Source: Enterococcus lactis
GTDB lineage: Bacteria; Bacillota; Bacilli; Lactobacillales; Enterococcaceae
NCBI RefSeq assembly: GCF_015751045.1
Contig: NZ_BNJW01000003.1
Span: forward strand, 124,001-188,000
Direction: 5' to 3'
DNA: 64,000 nt
In this document: positions 9,559 to 20,435 of the stretch, piece after piece
Numbering within the stretch: the first letter of the stretch is position 1
Layout: every line of letters begins with the position of its first letter
Translations under genes and position numbers: made by a program
Notes under the pieces: model-generated
What the model was told of the DNA's origin: nothing
The model's input: only the letters and a program-made list of their open reading frames with translations
Databases searched by the model: none

Positions 9559-10698
9559 TTACGCTAAGTAAGATAAAATAATGGCTTGATATTTTTCGAT
9601 CATATCTAAATAATTATCGAGCTCGACATACTCATCTACTTGATGAGGCAAAGTAACGACACCAGGCCCAAAGACGACAAAATCGAAGGAGTGGTCAGCT
9701 TTTGTAAATTCGGCTGCATCTGTGGTTGCTGCCGCTCCAACTAAAGGTAATGGCTGACTGAATTGTTGCTGAATGCAATGAATCAAAGGAGAATCTGGAT
9801 CAGCTTTGACAGGTATTTTGTTGTAATCGATCGTCAATTCCAAATGGTAGTCTGTCTCTTGATTCAATTCCTTGACGATTGATTGCAGTAATGTAATGAT
9901 TTTATCATTTGGATATTCAGGAATCGATCGGATATTCCCTTGAAGCTGCGCGTGGCTCGGAATGCTGTTTACTTGATTGCCGCCGCTGATCAACGTGACA
10001 TTATGGATTGTTTTTCCTAAGACGGGATTCTCGATTGTTTCAGCGAGGTAATTCATTTCAGCATTTGCTTTCGTAATGAATTCATTTAGATGATTGATCG
10101 CATTATAGCCTTGGTCTGGCATAGAGCTATGCGCTTCTTTTCCGTGCGAGATGACCGTATAGTTGATTGATCCCATGTGTGTGTACATCAAACTGTAATT
10201 AGTTGGCTCTCCGATGATCAAGGCATCTAAGTCATCCACATAGCCTGCTTTCGTGAGCTGTTCCCCACCTAATTCACCCACTTCTTCTCCGACAGTGGCT
10301 AATAATTTGACTGTTCCGTTAAATGGTTTTCCTGACTCTTTGAGCTCGATCATGGCAATCACCATCGCCGCCAAGCCACTCTTCATATCTGTAGCACCAC
10401 GTCCATACAAACGATTCCCATGGATTTCTGCTGCAAAGGGCGCATAGGTCCAAGACGATTCATTCCCCGCCGCCACGACATCCATATGACCAGATAGGCC
10501 TAACACTTTTCCTGATTGCCCTTTTTGGAATTGAGCAATCAGATTATCTCTACCATTACTGTAAGAAACGATTTCACCTATTATGCCATGTTTTTCCAAA
10601 ATCTTATTCAAATAAGCTGCTACTTCGCCTTCGTTCCCATTCACTGATTTTATTCGGATGATCTCTTGTAAAATCGCAATTTTTTCTTCTTTTTTCAT
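9559..10698 (-). CDS. M20 family metallo-deacylase (ArgE/DapE type)
   Basis: 379-residue zinc-dependent amidohydrolase. Metal-binding segments: GLSGHMDVVAAG (H and D ligands), YGRGATDMKSG (bridging Asp), GEEVGELGGEQ (catalytic and ligand Glu); a dimerisation domain occupies the middle. Such proteins remove N-acyl groups from amino acids (acetylornithine, succinyl-diaminopimelate) or act as dipeptidases, and sequence alone does not settle which. No lysine or arginine biosynthesis gene is adjacent. Confidence 0.87.
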   Translation of the reverse strand: MKKEEKIAILQEIIRIKSVNGNEGEVAAYLNKILEKHGIIGEIVSYSNGRDNLIAQFQKGQSGKVLGLSGHMDVVAAGNESSWTYAPFAAEIHGNRLYGRGATDMKSGLAAMVIAMIELKESGKPFNGTVKLLATVGEEVGELGGEQLTKAGYVDDLDALIIGEPTNYSLMYTHMGSINYTVISHGKEAHSSMPDQGYNAINHLNEFITKANAEMNYLAETIENPVLGKTIHNVTLISGGNQVNSIPSHAQLQGNIRSIPEYPNDKIITLLQSIVKELNQETDYHLELTIDYNKIPVKADPDSPLIHCIQQQFSQPLPLVGAAATTDAAEFTKADHSFDFVVFGPGVVTLPHQVDEYVELDNYLDMIEKYQAIILSYLA

Positions 10699-10770
10699 CT
10701 AATCTTCTCCTTTGCTGTTTCTTTTATTGTATTGGAGTGCACCTAGATTTACAAATAAGAGAGGCCACAG

Positions 10771-10810
10771 AAAAAAGGGCGTGACAAAAGCAGCGTCACA
10801 TTCCCCTTTT
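10771..10810 (-). terminator. Intrinsic terminator after the small membrane-protein gene
   Basis: On the minus strand AAAAGGGG...GTGAC pairs with GTCAC...CCCTTTTTT. It ends the transcript that passes through the repeat-like 3' region at 10811-10916. Confidence 0.65.
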
Positions 10811-10916
10811 CCAAGTAAATGGCTTTCCAATTCTTGCCTCTACGCTAGTAAATCCAACCAAGTAAAAAAACAAGAGAAGCTACTTCGTTGAACTGTTCTT
10901 CTATAGTCAAATCATT
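10811..10916 (-). repeat. Probable degenerate 3'-UTR repeat unit
   Basis: Between the stop of the small membrane protein and its terminator. Minus strand contains GAAGTAGCTTC and TTGGTTGGATTTACTAGCG followed by AGAGGCAAG. These match parts of the repeat units at 42 kb (TTGGTTGGACTTATTACCG, then CAGATGCAAG) and 54 kb (GAAGTAGCTTC). Similarity is partial; the boundary motif GAACACCGTT is not intact here. Confidence 0.45.
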
Positions 10917-11282
10917 TTATTCCTCATCGTTGAAAATAAGAGTATCACATGATCTATAGCTACTCCTACTTACGTAATAACCACGTAGCCAATTATTTTC
11001 TTCAAGAGAGTAGTCATATTCATACACATACACACTATTCCTTACCATGAAAAAAATACTGACACCGCCTCTACCACTTTTCGTATCTTTCACCACTCTT
11101 GAAATAAAAATATCATAATCGGTTAATTGGTATTCCTCCTCTAATAATTGATACAGTGCTCGTGTAGCTATATGTTTCTTGATTGGAAATTGATAGAGCC
11201 ATGTACCCCCTAACAGTAAACCTATCGAAATAAAAATCTTAGAACAGTAATTTCTTTTTTTAGAAATCCTCCTTCTCATCAT
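10917..11282 (-). CDS. Small membrane-anchored protein, DUF3139-like
   Basis: 121-residue protein: a basic N-terminus (RRRISKKR), one membrane helix (about residues 16-33, IFISIGLLLGGTWLYQF) and a soluble domain rich in Tyr and Ser. It resembles DUF3139 proteins, whose role is unknown. ATG at 11282 overlaps the stop codon of the decayed gene upstream in a TGATG arrangement and has GGGAGA just before it, so it was probably the second gene of a coupled pair. Confidence 0.65.
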   Translation of the reverse strand: MMRRRISKKRNYCSKIFISIGLLLGGTWLYQFPIKKHIATRALYQLLEEEYQLTDYDIFISRVVKDTKSGRGGVSIFFMVRNSVYVYEYDYSLEENNWLRGYYVSRSSYRSCDTLIFNDEE

Positions 11283-11690
11283 CAATTCTCCCATGTTAAG
11301 ATATGGATCGCTCTTTCATCAAAATAATCAGGAAGATCGTATGGCAAAGCAATAAGCGGCTGATACATCCCTCCTACTTGCACGGCAGCCGAAGCATACC
11401 AATAAGCTTGCCAGACGATTTTAGAACAGTAAGTCGGATCCATCCCAAAAATATTTGTAGTTATCCCATATTTATAATTTTTATCATTGTAATTATCTAA
11501 ATTTTTTCATTTTTCTGTCTCCCTGTTCAAATGATTTTTATCGAAAGAGGAAGATTGCCAACCCCTTTTTGAAGAGAATCATCCTATCCGAGCGTAAAAG
11601 GATATGAATGAAACGAAGACTGCTTCCTCCTCTCTTATTGTTCTATCCTTAAAAGGTCCTATACGATGTTATCTCTTGATAACTGACTTT
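11282..11690 (-). pseudogene. Remnant of a YiiX/YebB-like (permuted papain-like) protein
   Basis: One minus-strand frame reads as convincing protein over about 135 codons but is broken by TGA at 11579-11581 and 11507-11509, with no usable start. The last part reads DPTYCSKIVWQAYWYAS, then GGMYQPLIALPYDLPDYFDE, and ends TWEN. A Cys in a YCS-[KE]-[IL]-V-W context near the C-terminus is what permuted NlpC/P60-like (YiiX) enzymes show. Beyond about 11690 the frame closes. The assignment of family is from this motif only. The downstream small gene looks intact. Confidence 0.6.
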
Positions 11691-11692
11691 TT

Positions 11693-11715
11693 TCGATACG
11701 ATTGTCTCGTATCGA
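11693..11715. repeat. Inverted repeat in an AT-rich gap
   Basis: TCGATACGA and TCGTATCGA, a perfect 9-base inverted repeat with a 5-base spacer. There is no T run, so a protein-binding site is as likely as a hairpin. The flanking 11716-11910 is very AT-rich and I see no gene in it. Confidence 0.5.
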
Positions 11716-11913
11716 TATTTGTAAATATTATATACAGAAGCCAGTTACAAAAATAAAATTATGAGTTATTTTTAATAAATACGGATATTTATATAATAGG
11801 GTTTATATGATATATATAAATAAACAGTTGTATTATAATAATTTATGTACTCTCCCGATTTTTCTGTTCTTAAAAAAGAGATTTATTCATCAAATGATTT
11901 TCACAACAAAAAA

Positions 11914-11947
11914 ACTCTCTACTTGCTGAAATCAGCAGGTAGAGAGT
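11914..11947 (-). terminator. Intrinsic terminator of the glycolytic operon (after eno)
   Basis: Stem ACTCTCTACCTGCTGA / TCAGCAAGTAGAGAGT on the minus strand with a two-base loop and a run of seven T. It lies about 75 bases after the eno stop codon. Confidence 0.9.
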
Positions 11948-12020
11948 CTGATTACTTAACTAAGTGATCATGCTCGTCTATCTTTCAATCGGTCGATCAT
12001 GTATCTTCATTAGAAAAGAA

Positions 12021-13349
<1,329 letters not shown>

Positions 13350-13434
13350 CTAAGGGATTTCCCTCATATACGATTTTAGTTAATTTTGCTCATTAGTGCA
13401 AACATTTCTTGCATTTTTCGCAAATTTTCATCAA

Positions 13435-14205
<771 letters not shown>

Positions 14206-14293
14206 TTAATTTATTGAAAAATGGCTAGGGAGTCATGAAAACTCCTTTCACCTTTTGATCGATCACTCGTCAGAATAGAGCAAACTTGGCTGT

Positions 14294-15484
14294 TTATTTA
14301 TCGTTGATTGCTGCTAGTCCTGGTAATTCTTTACCTTCAAGCAATTCCAAGCTTGCGCCGCCACCTGTTGAGATGTGTGTGAATTTGTCAGCAAAACCTA
14401 ATTGTTCTGCTGCTGCAGCTGAGTCTCCGCCGCCGATGATTGTTGTTGCGCCTTCTAAGTTAGCGATTGCTTCACAAACACCGATTGTACCTTTAGCAAA
14501 GTTACTCATTTCAAATACACCCATAGGTCCGTTCCAAACAACTGTTTTTGCACCTTGTAATGTATCAGCAAATAATTTTACTGATGCTGGGCCGATGTCT
14601 AAAGCCATCAAACCGTCAGGAATGTCTCCTTCGATTACTTGTGTTTCTACATCATTTGAAAATTCTGGTGCACAGACATTGTCGATTGGCAAGACAAGTT
14701 TGTCGCCTGCTTTTTCGATCAATTCTTTTGCTAGTTCTACTTTGTCAGCTTCTACTAGAGAGTTACCGATCTTGATTCCTTTTGCTTCGTAGAATGTGTA
14801 AGTCATTCCGCCACCAATCAAGATTTTGTCTGCTTTAGGAATCAAGTTTTCGATTACGCCGATTTTATCAGAAACTTTTGCGCCACCAAGGATTGCGATC
14901 ATTGGGCGTTTTGGTTCTTCTACTGCTTCACCGATGAACTTGATTTCTTTTTCCATCAAGAATCCAGCAACTGTTGGGATACCAGTTGAAGCGATACCTA
15001 CGTTAGAAGCATGCGCACGGTGAGCTGTACCGAAAGCATCGTTAACAAATACATCACCTAATGAAGCCCAGTATTTACCTAGCTCTGTATCGTTTTTGCT
15101 TTCTTTTTTACCATCAACATCTTCAAAACGTGTGTTTTCAAATACGACAACGTCGCCATCTTTCATGTTGCGGATTGCTTCTTCTAATTGTTCTCCGCGA
15201 GTTTCAGGTACGAATGTTACTTCTTTACCTAATAATTCGCCTAGACGTTTTGCAACTGGAGCTAAAGATTTTCCTTCTTTATCTTCTTCTGTTTTTACAC
15301 GTCCAAGGTGAGAGAAAAGGATTGCTTTTCCGCCTTGTTCTAAAACGTAGTTGATTGTTGGCAATGCTGCTTTGATACGAGTGTCGTCAGTGATCACGCC
15401 GTCTTTCAAAGGAACATTGAAGTCAACACGGACAAGAACTTTTTTGTCTTTTAAATCGATATCTTTCACTGTTTTCTTAGCCAT
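14294..15484 (-). CDS. pgk: Phosphoglycerate kinase
   Basis: Transfers phosphate from 1,3-bisphosphoglycerate to ADP. 396 residues in two domains: substrate side with [11 protein letters not shown] and FSHLGRVK, nucleotide side with the glycine-rich NGPMGVFE and [13 protein letters not shown] and [11 protein letters not shown] near the end. Normal length. Preceded by a terminator-like hairpin that separates it from gap. Confidence 0.98.
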   Translation of the reverse strand: MAKKTVKDIDLKDKKVLVRVDFNVPLKDGVITDDTRIKAALPTINYVLEQGGKAILFSHLGRVKTEEDKEGKSLAPVAKRLGELLGKEVTFVPETRGEQLEEAIRNMKDGDVVVFENTRFEDVDGKKESKNDTELGKYWASLGDVFVNDAFGTAHRAHASNVGIASTGIPTVAGFLMEKEIKFIGEAVEEPKRPMIAILGGAKVSDKIGVIENLIPKADKILIGGGMTYTFYEAKGIKIGNSLVEADKVELAKELIEKAGDKLVLPIDNVCAPEFSNDVETQVIEGDIPDGLMALDIGPASVKLFADTLQGAKTVVWNGPMGVFEMSNFAKGTIGVCEAIANLEGATTIIGGGDSAAAAEQLGFADKFTHISTGGGASLELLEGKELPGLAAINDK

Positions 15485-15516
15485 TTTATTTCCTCCTGAA
15501 TAAACTTATTATCAAA

Positions 15517-15551
15517 AAAAGCGGAAGAAGCGCGATTGCTTCCCCGCTTTT
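15517..15551 (-). terminator. Intra-operon terminator-like hairpin between gap and pgk
   Basis: Minus strand: AAAAGCGG ... CCGCTTTT with an inner GAAGC/GCTTC stem and then further T. It would set the ratio of gap to the downstream glycolytic genes by partial termination or by protecting a processed 3' end. Confidence 0.65.
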
Positions 15552-15593
15552 AAATGTACATGTCTATCATTTACACTTGTACGTTTGTCTATC

Positions 15594-16595
15594 TTATAAG
15601 TTAGCGAAGTATTCTAAAGTACGTACTAATTGTGCAGTGTATGACATTTCGTTGTCGTACCAAGCAACAGTTTTAACTAATTGTTTGTCGCCAACTGTCA
15701 TTACTTTAGTTTGTGTAGCATCAAATAATGAACCGTAAGTCATACCAACGATATCTGAAGAAACGATTTCGTCTGTGTTGTATCCGTAAGATTCGTTTGA
15801 AGCTTCTTTCATTGCTGCGTTGATTTCGTCAACAGTTACTTCTTTTTCAAGAACTGTTACTAATTCTGTTAATGAACCTGTTGGTACAGGAACACGTTGA
15901 GCAGCTCCGTCTAATTTACCGTTCAATTCAGGGATTACTAAACCGATAGCTTTAGCAGCACCTGTTGAGTTAGGAACGATGTTTGCAGCAGCAGCGCGTG
16001 CACGGCGGAAGTCACCTTTAGGATGAGGTCCGTCTAGAGTCATTTGGTCACCTGTGTAAGCGTGGATAGTTGTCATTAATCCTTCAACAACACCAAATTT
16101 GTCGTTCAATGTTTTAGCCATAGGAGCTAAACAGTTAGTTGTACATGAAGCACCTGAGATAACTGTTTCTTTACCAGTTAATGTTTCGTGGTTTGTGTTA
16201 TAAACGATTGTTGGAACATCGTTTCCGCCAGGAGCAGAGATAACAACGCGTTTAGCACCAGCTGTCAAATGTTTTTCAGCTGCTGATTTAGAAGTGAAGA
16301 AACCAGTACATTCTAGAACGATATCTACGCCTAGTTCGCCCCATGGTAATTCTTCTGGGTTGCGGTTAGCTAATACTTTAACTTCTTTTCCGTTTACGTT
16401 GAATGAACCTTCATGAACTTCAACTGTTCCGTTGAAACGTCCTTGAGTTGTGTCGTATTTTAACAAGTGTGCCAACATTTTAGCATCTGTCAAGTCGTTA
16501 ATTGCTACTACTTCGATTCCATCTACATCTTGGATACGACGGAATGCTAGACGTCCAATACGTCCAAAACCATTAATACCTACTTTAACTGTCAT
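15594..16595 (-). CDS. gap: Glyceraldehyde-3-phosphate dehydrogenase
   Basis: Phosphorylating, NAD+-dependent. 333 residues. Rossmann start [15 protein letters not shown], catalytic Cys in [12 protein letters not shown], catalytic His in [10 protein letters not shown], and [15 protein letters not shown] at the C-terminus. Asp in [10 protein letters not shown] and the spacing favour the glycolytic NAD+ form. It is the first enzyme gene after cggR, 40 bases downstream, so it is under direct CggR control. Confidence 0.98.
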   Translation of the reverse strand: MTVKVGINGFGRIGRLAFRRIQDVDGIEVVAINDLTDAKMLAHLLKYDTTQGRFNGTVEVHEGSFNVNGKEVKVLANRNPEELPWGELGVDIVLECTGFFTSKSAAEKHLTAGAKRVVISAPGGNDVPTIVYNTNHETLTGKETVISGASCTTNCLAPMAKTLNDKFGVVEGLMTTIHAYTGDQMTLDGPHPKGDFRRARAAAANIVPNSTGAAKAIGLVIPELNGKLDGAAQRVPVPTGSLTELVTVLEKEVTVDEINAAMKEASNESYGYNTDEIVSSDIVGMTYGSLFDATQTKVMTVGDKQLVKTVAWYDNEMSYTAQLVRTLEYFANL

Positions 16596-16635
16596 TTAAG
16601 ATTTCCTCCTTATGAAAATCAAAAAAATATTTATT

Positions 16636-17673
16636 TTAAAGGGTTACCCCTTTTAAAATCTCGTTTGCAGCAGCTTCATCAGTGATGAGCCACGTTTGTT
16701 TTGGTGCATTTTTCATATAAGCTCGAATTGCTTTGGCTTTTGATTTTCCGCCCGCTATCGCCATGATGATTGGGACTTTCGCCAAATCTTGCAATTCTAT
16801 GCCGATCCTAGGGACCTTATAAACAACTTCGCCTTTTTCATTGAAAAAGTAGCCAAAGGATTCCGCTACAGCATTTGCTTGTTTCAGCATGACTAATTCT
16901 TTTTCAGTCATCTTTCGACGTGCTGCCATGTGTAATGCACGCCCAATACTATGAATAACACAATTCGCCTCACTAATCAAGTTTAAGACTTCTTGGATAG
17001 ATGGCTCATTGAGTAAAGAATTGTAAGTTGCCAGACTTAATTGCTCCGGAACATAAAGTGCACGGTGGTTTCCGTTTGCTTTGGCAGCCATTCTTGCACT
17101 GACAGAATTTGCCTGTACAGTTATCGCTTCACCGATCCCGCCTCTTGCAGGGACAAATAGGTTATGCCGTTTTTTATTTTCCAGATTAGACAACTGTTCT
17201 GCTACAACTGCCATGGTGGTTCCTCCCATCACAGCGATGATATTCTCGCCTTCCGGAAGCAGTCGGTCTAAGGCTTCACTCAGCGCTTCGCCGAATGCAT
17301 CAGCCACTTTGGTTTGCTCTTCGCTGTTTCCTGAAACAACGATACAGCGCTGATTACCAAAATATTCTGCCAACTGTTGTTCGGTTTGATGCGTACCTAA
17401 AAGCTGATCCATGAAGTTTTCAAGACTTTGATAAACTTCTTCACCCTTAGTTGTCAGCGTCATACCGCTTTTTGAGGTATCGATCAAATTCAGATTTTTC
17501 AAAAGGTCTGTTTCTGTTCGCAATACTCGTTCTGTTATCCCCATACTTTCTGATAAACTTCGACGTCCAATCGGCTGCATCCAATAGATATTTCGTAAAA
17601 TTTTATAGCGTTCTTGCAACACTTCGATAATATCTGGTGCAACAGATTCAATCATTTTTATTTCATCTAGCAT
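16636..17673 (-). CDS. cggR: Central glycolytic genes regulator (SorC family repressor)
   Basis: 345-residue repressor with an N-terminal winged helix (about 15-75, GRRSLSESMGITERVLRTE) and a SorC sugar-phosphate-binding domain (GGTTMAVVAEQL, IMAIAGGKSKAKAI). In B. subtilis fructose-1,6-bisphosphate releases CggR from its operator. ATG 17673 follows AAGGAG at 6-7 bases; the longer frame starting at 17727 has no Shine-Dalgarno and would run across the operator. Adjacent to gap and presumably autoregulated. Confidence 0.93.
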   Translation of the reverse strand: MLDEIKMIESVAPDIIEVLQERYKILRNIYWMQPIGRRSLSESMGITERVLRTETDLLKNLNLIDTSKSGMTLTTKGEEVYQSLENFMDQLLGTHQTEQQLAEYFGNQRCIVVSGNSEEQTKVADAFGEALSEALDRLLPEGENIIAVMGGTTMAVVAEQLSNLENKKRHNLFVPARGGIGEAITVQANSVSARMAAKANGNHRALYVPEQLSLATYNSLLNEPSIQEVLNLISEANCVIHSIGRALHMAARRKMTEKELVMLKQANAVAESFGYFFNEKGEVVYKVPRIGIELQDLAKVPIIMAIAGGKSKAKAIRAYMKNAPKQTWLITDEAAANEILKGVTL

Positions 17674-17690
17674 AGCGATCTCCTTAGTTG

Positions 17691-17726
17691 GACACTTTGC
17701 GTCCAATGTAGACTTAAAACGACCCA
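17691..17726 (-). promoter_or_regulatory. CggR operator
   Basis: Minus strand reads TGGGTC-N6-AGTC-N4-TTGGAC-N6-TGTC. The B. subtilis CggR operator is described as CGGGAC-N6-TGTC-N4-CGGGAC-N6-TGTC, so spacing agrees exactly and most half-site bases agree. It lies 18-53 bases upstream of the cggR start, between it and any promoter, as in Bacillus. Confidence 0.78.
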
Positions 17727-17793
17727 TATACGATAAAAAAAAGAAATTAACTTTTCGAATTTCACATCAATAAAGGGAAATCTCAACCTCACG

Positions 17794-17810
17794 ACTGTTA
17801 GTCTAACAGT
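17794..17810. repeat. Perfect 8-1-8 inverted repeat upstream of cggR
   Basis: ACTGTTAG-T-CTAACAGT. It lies between the rpoN terminator and the cggR operator. No T run follows on the minus strand, so a protein site near the glycolytic promoter is possible. I could not place a convincing -35/-10 pair here. Confidence 0.5.
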
Positions 17811-17831
17811 TTTGCTTTCGTTTTTCAACTA

Positions 17832-17870
17832 AAAAGATCAGAAAAAGTAAAATACTTTTTCTGATCTTTT
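17832..17870 (-). terminator. Intrinsic terminator of rpoN
   Basis: Perfect 18-base stem AAAAGATCAGAAAAAGTA / TACTTTTTCTGATCTTTT with a 3-base loop, directly after the rpoN stop codon. Confidence 0.9.
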
Positions 17871-17876
17871 GGATGA

Positions 17877-19208
17877 TTAATTATCATAACGTTTTCTTTT
17901 TGATGAACTCGGGATTCCTAATAAATCACGGTATTTTGCTACTGTCCGTCTTGAAATCGCTATCTCATCTTTTTTCAGCAATTCAACCAATTTCTGGTCC
18001 GACAACGGCTTGCTTTTGTCTTCTTGATCAACTAATTCCTGCAACTTTTTCTTCGCAGTATCTGCCGAAAGATCTTCTGTCTGTTCTGCACCGTTAGTAG
18101 GGATTCTTGCAGTGAAAAATTTCTTTAACTCAAATACACCGAAATCTGTTTCCAAATATTTCCCGTTGACTGCTCGACTGACCGTAGATTCATGCACATT
18201 TATCTCGGTCGCAACTTCCTTTAACGTAAGAGGTTTGATGGGCCGCTCCTTGTCGATAAAGAAAGCTTTTTGCCGAGAAACAATGACTTGAGCAACCCGC
18301 AAAATTGTATCCCCGCGTTGGAGGATCGTTTTCTTCAACCATTCGAATTCCTGTTTCCGTTCTTTTAAATAATTTTCAGTTTCTTTATCTGCTTGTTGTG
18401 ACATTTGCTTGAAGTAGGTCTCTTGGAATCGGATATTCGGTTGGTTTTTTCGGTTTGAGATGACTTGTACATTTCCATCGTCCACTAATACCCGGACATC
18501 AGGAATAATGTACAATTCGCTACTACGGTCGAAAATTCGTCCTGGACTTGGGCTCAATGTTTGCAAATAGTCGAATATTTGCTGAACAGCGTGTAAATCA
18601 ACAGAAAAACGCTGCGCAATCTCTTTCCATTTTCGCTCCACCAATTGCTCAAAACATTCTTCTAGCACGATGTAGGCTAGTTCCGGCGCATAATCATCCC
18701 GTTCCGTTTGAAGCATGAGACATTCTTGCAAACTACGTGCACCTACTCCAGCTGGTTCTAATTGCTGGATCAGTGTCAATGCATCGAGCATTTGAATAGG
18801 CGTCGCTCCGATCTCTTTTCCAGCTTCCTCTAAACTAATCGTCAAAAATCCGTTCAAATCGATGTATTCTACAAGATAAAGAACGATTTTCCTTAAAAAA
18901 GTATCTCGATAATTCAAATGGACTTGTTCGATCAATGAATCAAATAAAGACCCTTTTGTATCAGGAATCTGATTTAGGTAATTTGTCTCTTCTCCTTCAT
19001 AAGAAGATGAAGAAGCTTTTATGTAATCTGGCTGCCATTCCGGCTCAACAACTTCCACCAATGGATTTTCCATTGCTTGGTTCTCAACGAATGCCAACAG
19101 CTCTTCACTGTTATATTGTAAAACTTGGATGGACTGCTGCAACTGTTGCGTCATGGCTAGTTTCTGTGTCTGCTGCTGTTTTTGTGAAAAATTTTGCTCA
19201 AATTTCAT
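17877..19208 (-). CDS. rpoN: RNA polymerase sigma-54 factor
   Basis: 443 residues. Region I is glutamine-rich (QKQQQTQKLAMTQQLQQSIQVLQ), the core-binding part follows, and the C-terminus carries the HTH (ATEINVHESTVSRAVNGKYL) and the RpoN box ISRRTVAKYRDLLGIP near residue 425. In enterococci sigma-54 drives PTS permease operons with LevR-type activators. ATG 19208 is preferred; the upstream TTG abuts the AAGGGGA Shine-Dalgarno. Just upstream is a tRNA gene on the other strand. Confidence 0.96.
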   Translation of the reverse strand: MKFEQNFSQKQQQTQKLAMTQQLQQSIQVLQYNSEELLAFVENQAMENPLVEVVEPEWQPDYIKASSSSYEGEETNYLNQIPDTKGSLFDSLIEQVHLNYRDTFLRKIVLYLVEYIDLNGFLTISLEEAGKEIGATPIQMLDALTLIQQLEPAGVGARSLQECLMLQTERDDYAPELAYIVLEECFEQLVERKWKEIAQRFSVDLHAVQQIFDYLQTLSPSPGRIFDRSSELYIIPDVRVLVDDGNVQVISNRKNQPNIRFQETYFKQMSQQADKETENYLKERKQEFEWLKKTILQRGDTILRVAQVIVSRQKAFFIDKERPIKPLTLKEVATEINVHESTVSRAVNGKYLETDFGVFELKKFFTARIPTNGAEQTEDLSADTAKKKLQELVDQEDKSKPLSDQKLVELLKKDEIAISRRTVAKYRDLLGIPSSSKRKRYDN

Positions 19209-19267
19209 TTTTTTGTCCAATCCCCTTGTAATTTTTTATCTGTTTAGTTACAATTATCCCAGTGCTT

Positions 19268-19339
19268 GCGTCCTTAGTGTAGTGGATATCACGTAAGATT
19301 CCGGTTCTTGAGACGGGGGTTCGATTCCCTCAGGACGCG
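19268..19339 (+). tRNA. tRNA-Arg (anticodon CCG)
   Basis: Cloverleaf of 72 bases: acceptor GCGTCCT/AGGACGC (perfect), a short D arm, anticodon stem TAAGA/TCTTG with loop TTCCGGT giving anticodon CCG, T stem GGGGG/CCCTC with loop TTCGATT, discriminator G at 19339. CCA is not encoded. It reads CGG codons. Confidence 0.9.
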
Positions 19340-19394
19340 TTCTATTGCCATTTTAGCATAACTTCCGAATGTTTGCTTCTTTATTTTTCAAGTG

Positions 19395-19432
19395 AAAACT
19401 GTCCACCAAAAAAATTGGCGGACAGTTTTTTA
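19395..19432. terminator. Bidirectional terminator between tRNA-Arg and the deacetylase gene
   Basis: Stem AAAACTGTCCACCAA / TTGGCGGACAGTTTT with one mismatch; T runs on both strands. It serves the tRNA (plus) and the deacetylase operon (minus). Confidence 0.8.
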
Positions 19433-19454
19433 TTATAAGTATACTTGTTTTCAC

Positions 19455-20345
19455 TTACTGGACTGGCCGATGATCGTTTCTGCCATAATAGTTCTCGACA
19501 GTCGTTGGATGTCCTAATAAATCCCCCACTGTCGTAATGCGGTACCCTTGCTCTTGCAGATAATCGATCACTTGAGGAACGGCACGAATCGTTTCAGGAT
19601 AAATATCATGGAATAAAATAATTGCACCATCGTATACTGTTGCTTGGATCTTCTGTAAAATCAAATCAGGATTTCTTGTCTTCCAATCTTCTGAATCGAC
19701 CGACCATTCGATGATTGGCCGCTGGATAACACTTGCTCCTACACTTGTGATCGAACCATAGGGCGGACGAACGAAAGGGGAGGTTTTGCCAGTGGCTTTT
19801 TTGATCTCAGTGTCTGTTTTTGTCACTTCCTCCGTAATCGACTGGGCAGAAAGCGTCGCCAGATCCTGATGATCATACGTGTGATTGCCGATCTCGTGTC
19901 CTGCTTCAGCTGTCTGCTTCACAATTTCAGGATGTTGCGCCGTATTTTCTCCTAAAACAAAAAAAGTAGCATGCACGTTTTTTTCTTTAAGTATTTGCAA
20001 AAGCTGTGGTGTCGTAGTCGCTCCTGGTCCATCATCAAAACTGATGGCAATACTTTTGACAGTCGGATCTTGGACAGCTTCTGTACTTTCTTGTGTTGGT
20101 TCTGGTTCAGTTGATTGACTTTGTGTTGATTTCACTGATTCTTGAGTGGATTCGTTGACGCTAGCTGTTTCAGTCGACTTGTTTTTATTCGTTGATTGTT
20201 CTGATTGTTTGAAAGCTTGTGACGAACGCTCCGAAGAAGTTACTTGTCCTTTCTCTTCGCTGATCAAGGAGGCAACCGAAGTGACTTCGAAAAATAAAAG
20301 CACGGATAAAGCAATGATACTGATAACTAAATAATTTCTTTTCAC
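19455..20345 (-). CDS. Secreted polysaccharide deacetylase (probable peptidoglycan deacetylase, PgdA-like)
   Basis: 296 residues: signal anchor (about 5-22), a Ser/Thr/Gln/Glu-rich linker to about residue 90, then a NodB domain. Catalytic and zinc residues are visible in SFDDGPG (Asp-Asp), HTYDHQD (two His) and RPPYG. Such enzymes remove acetyl groups from GlcNAc in peptidoglycan and give lysozyme resistance. The start is GTG at 20345. It lies 90 bases after rsiV with no terminator between, so it is likely in the sigV operon, which fits a lysozyme-stress role. Confidence 0.87.
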   Translation of the reverse strand: MKRNYLVISIIALSVLLFFEVTSVASLISEEKGQVTSSERSSQAFKQSEQSTNKNKSTETASVNESTQESVKSTQSQSTEPEPTQESTEAVQDPTVKSIAISFDDGPGATTTPQLLQILKEKNVHATFFVLGENTAQHPEIVKQTAEAGHEIGNHTYDHQDLATLSAQSITEEVTKTDTEIKKATGKTSPFVRPPYGSITSVGASVIQRPIIEWSVDSEDWKTRNPDLILQKIQATVYDGAIILFHDIYPETIRAVPQVIDYLQEQGYRITTVGDLLGHPTTVENYYGRNDHRPVQ

Positions 20346-20435
20346 TATATCTCTTCTTTCTCTTTTTCTCTTCTTAATTACTTACTTGAAAATAACTGTA
20401 AAGAATTGAAACTGCTAGTCGCAACTACTTCTCGC

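Noticed and set aside
16636-17727. Longer CggR starting at ATG 17727
   Set aside because: No Shine-Dalgarno there, the extra 18 residues do not resemble the family, and the DNA is better explained as the operator.
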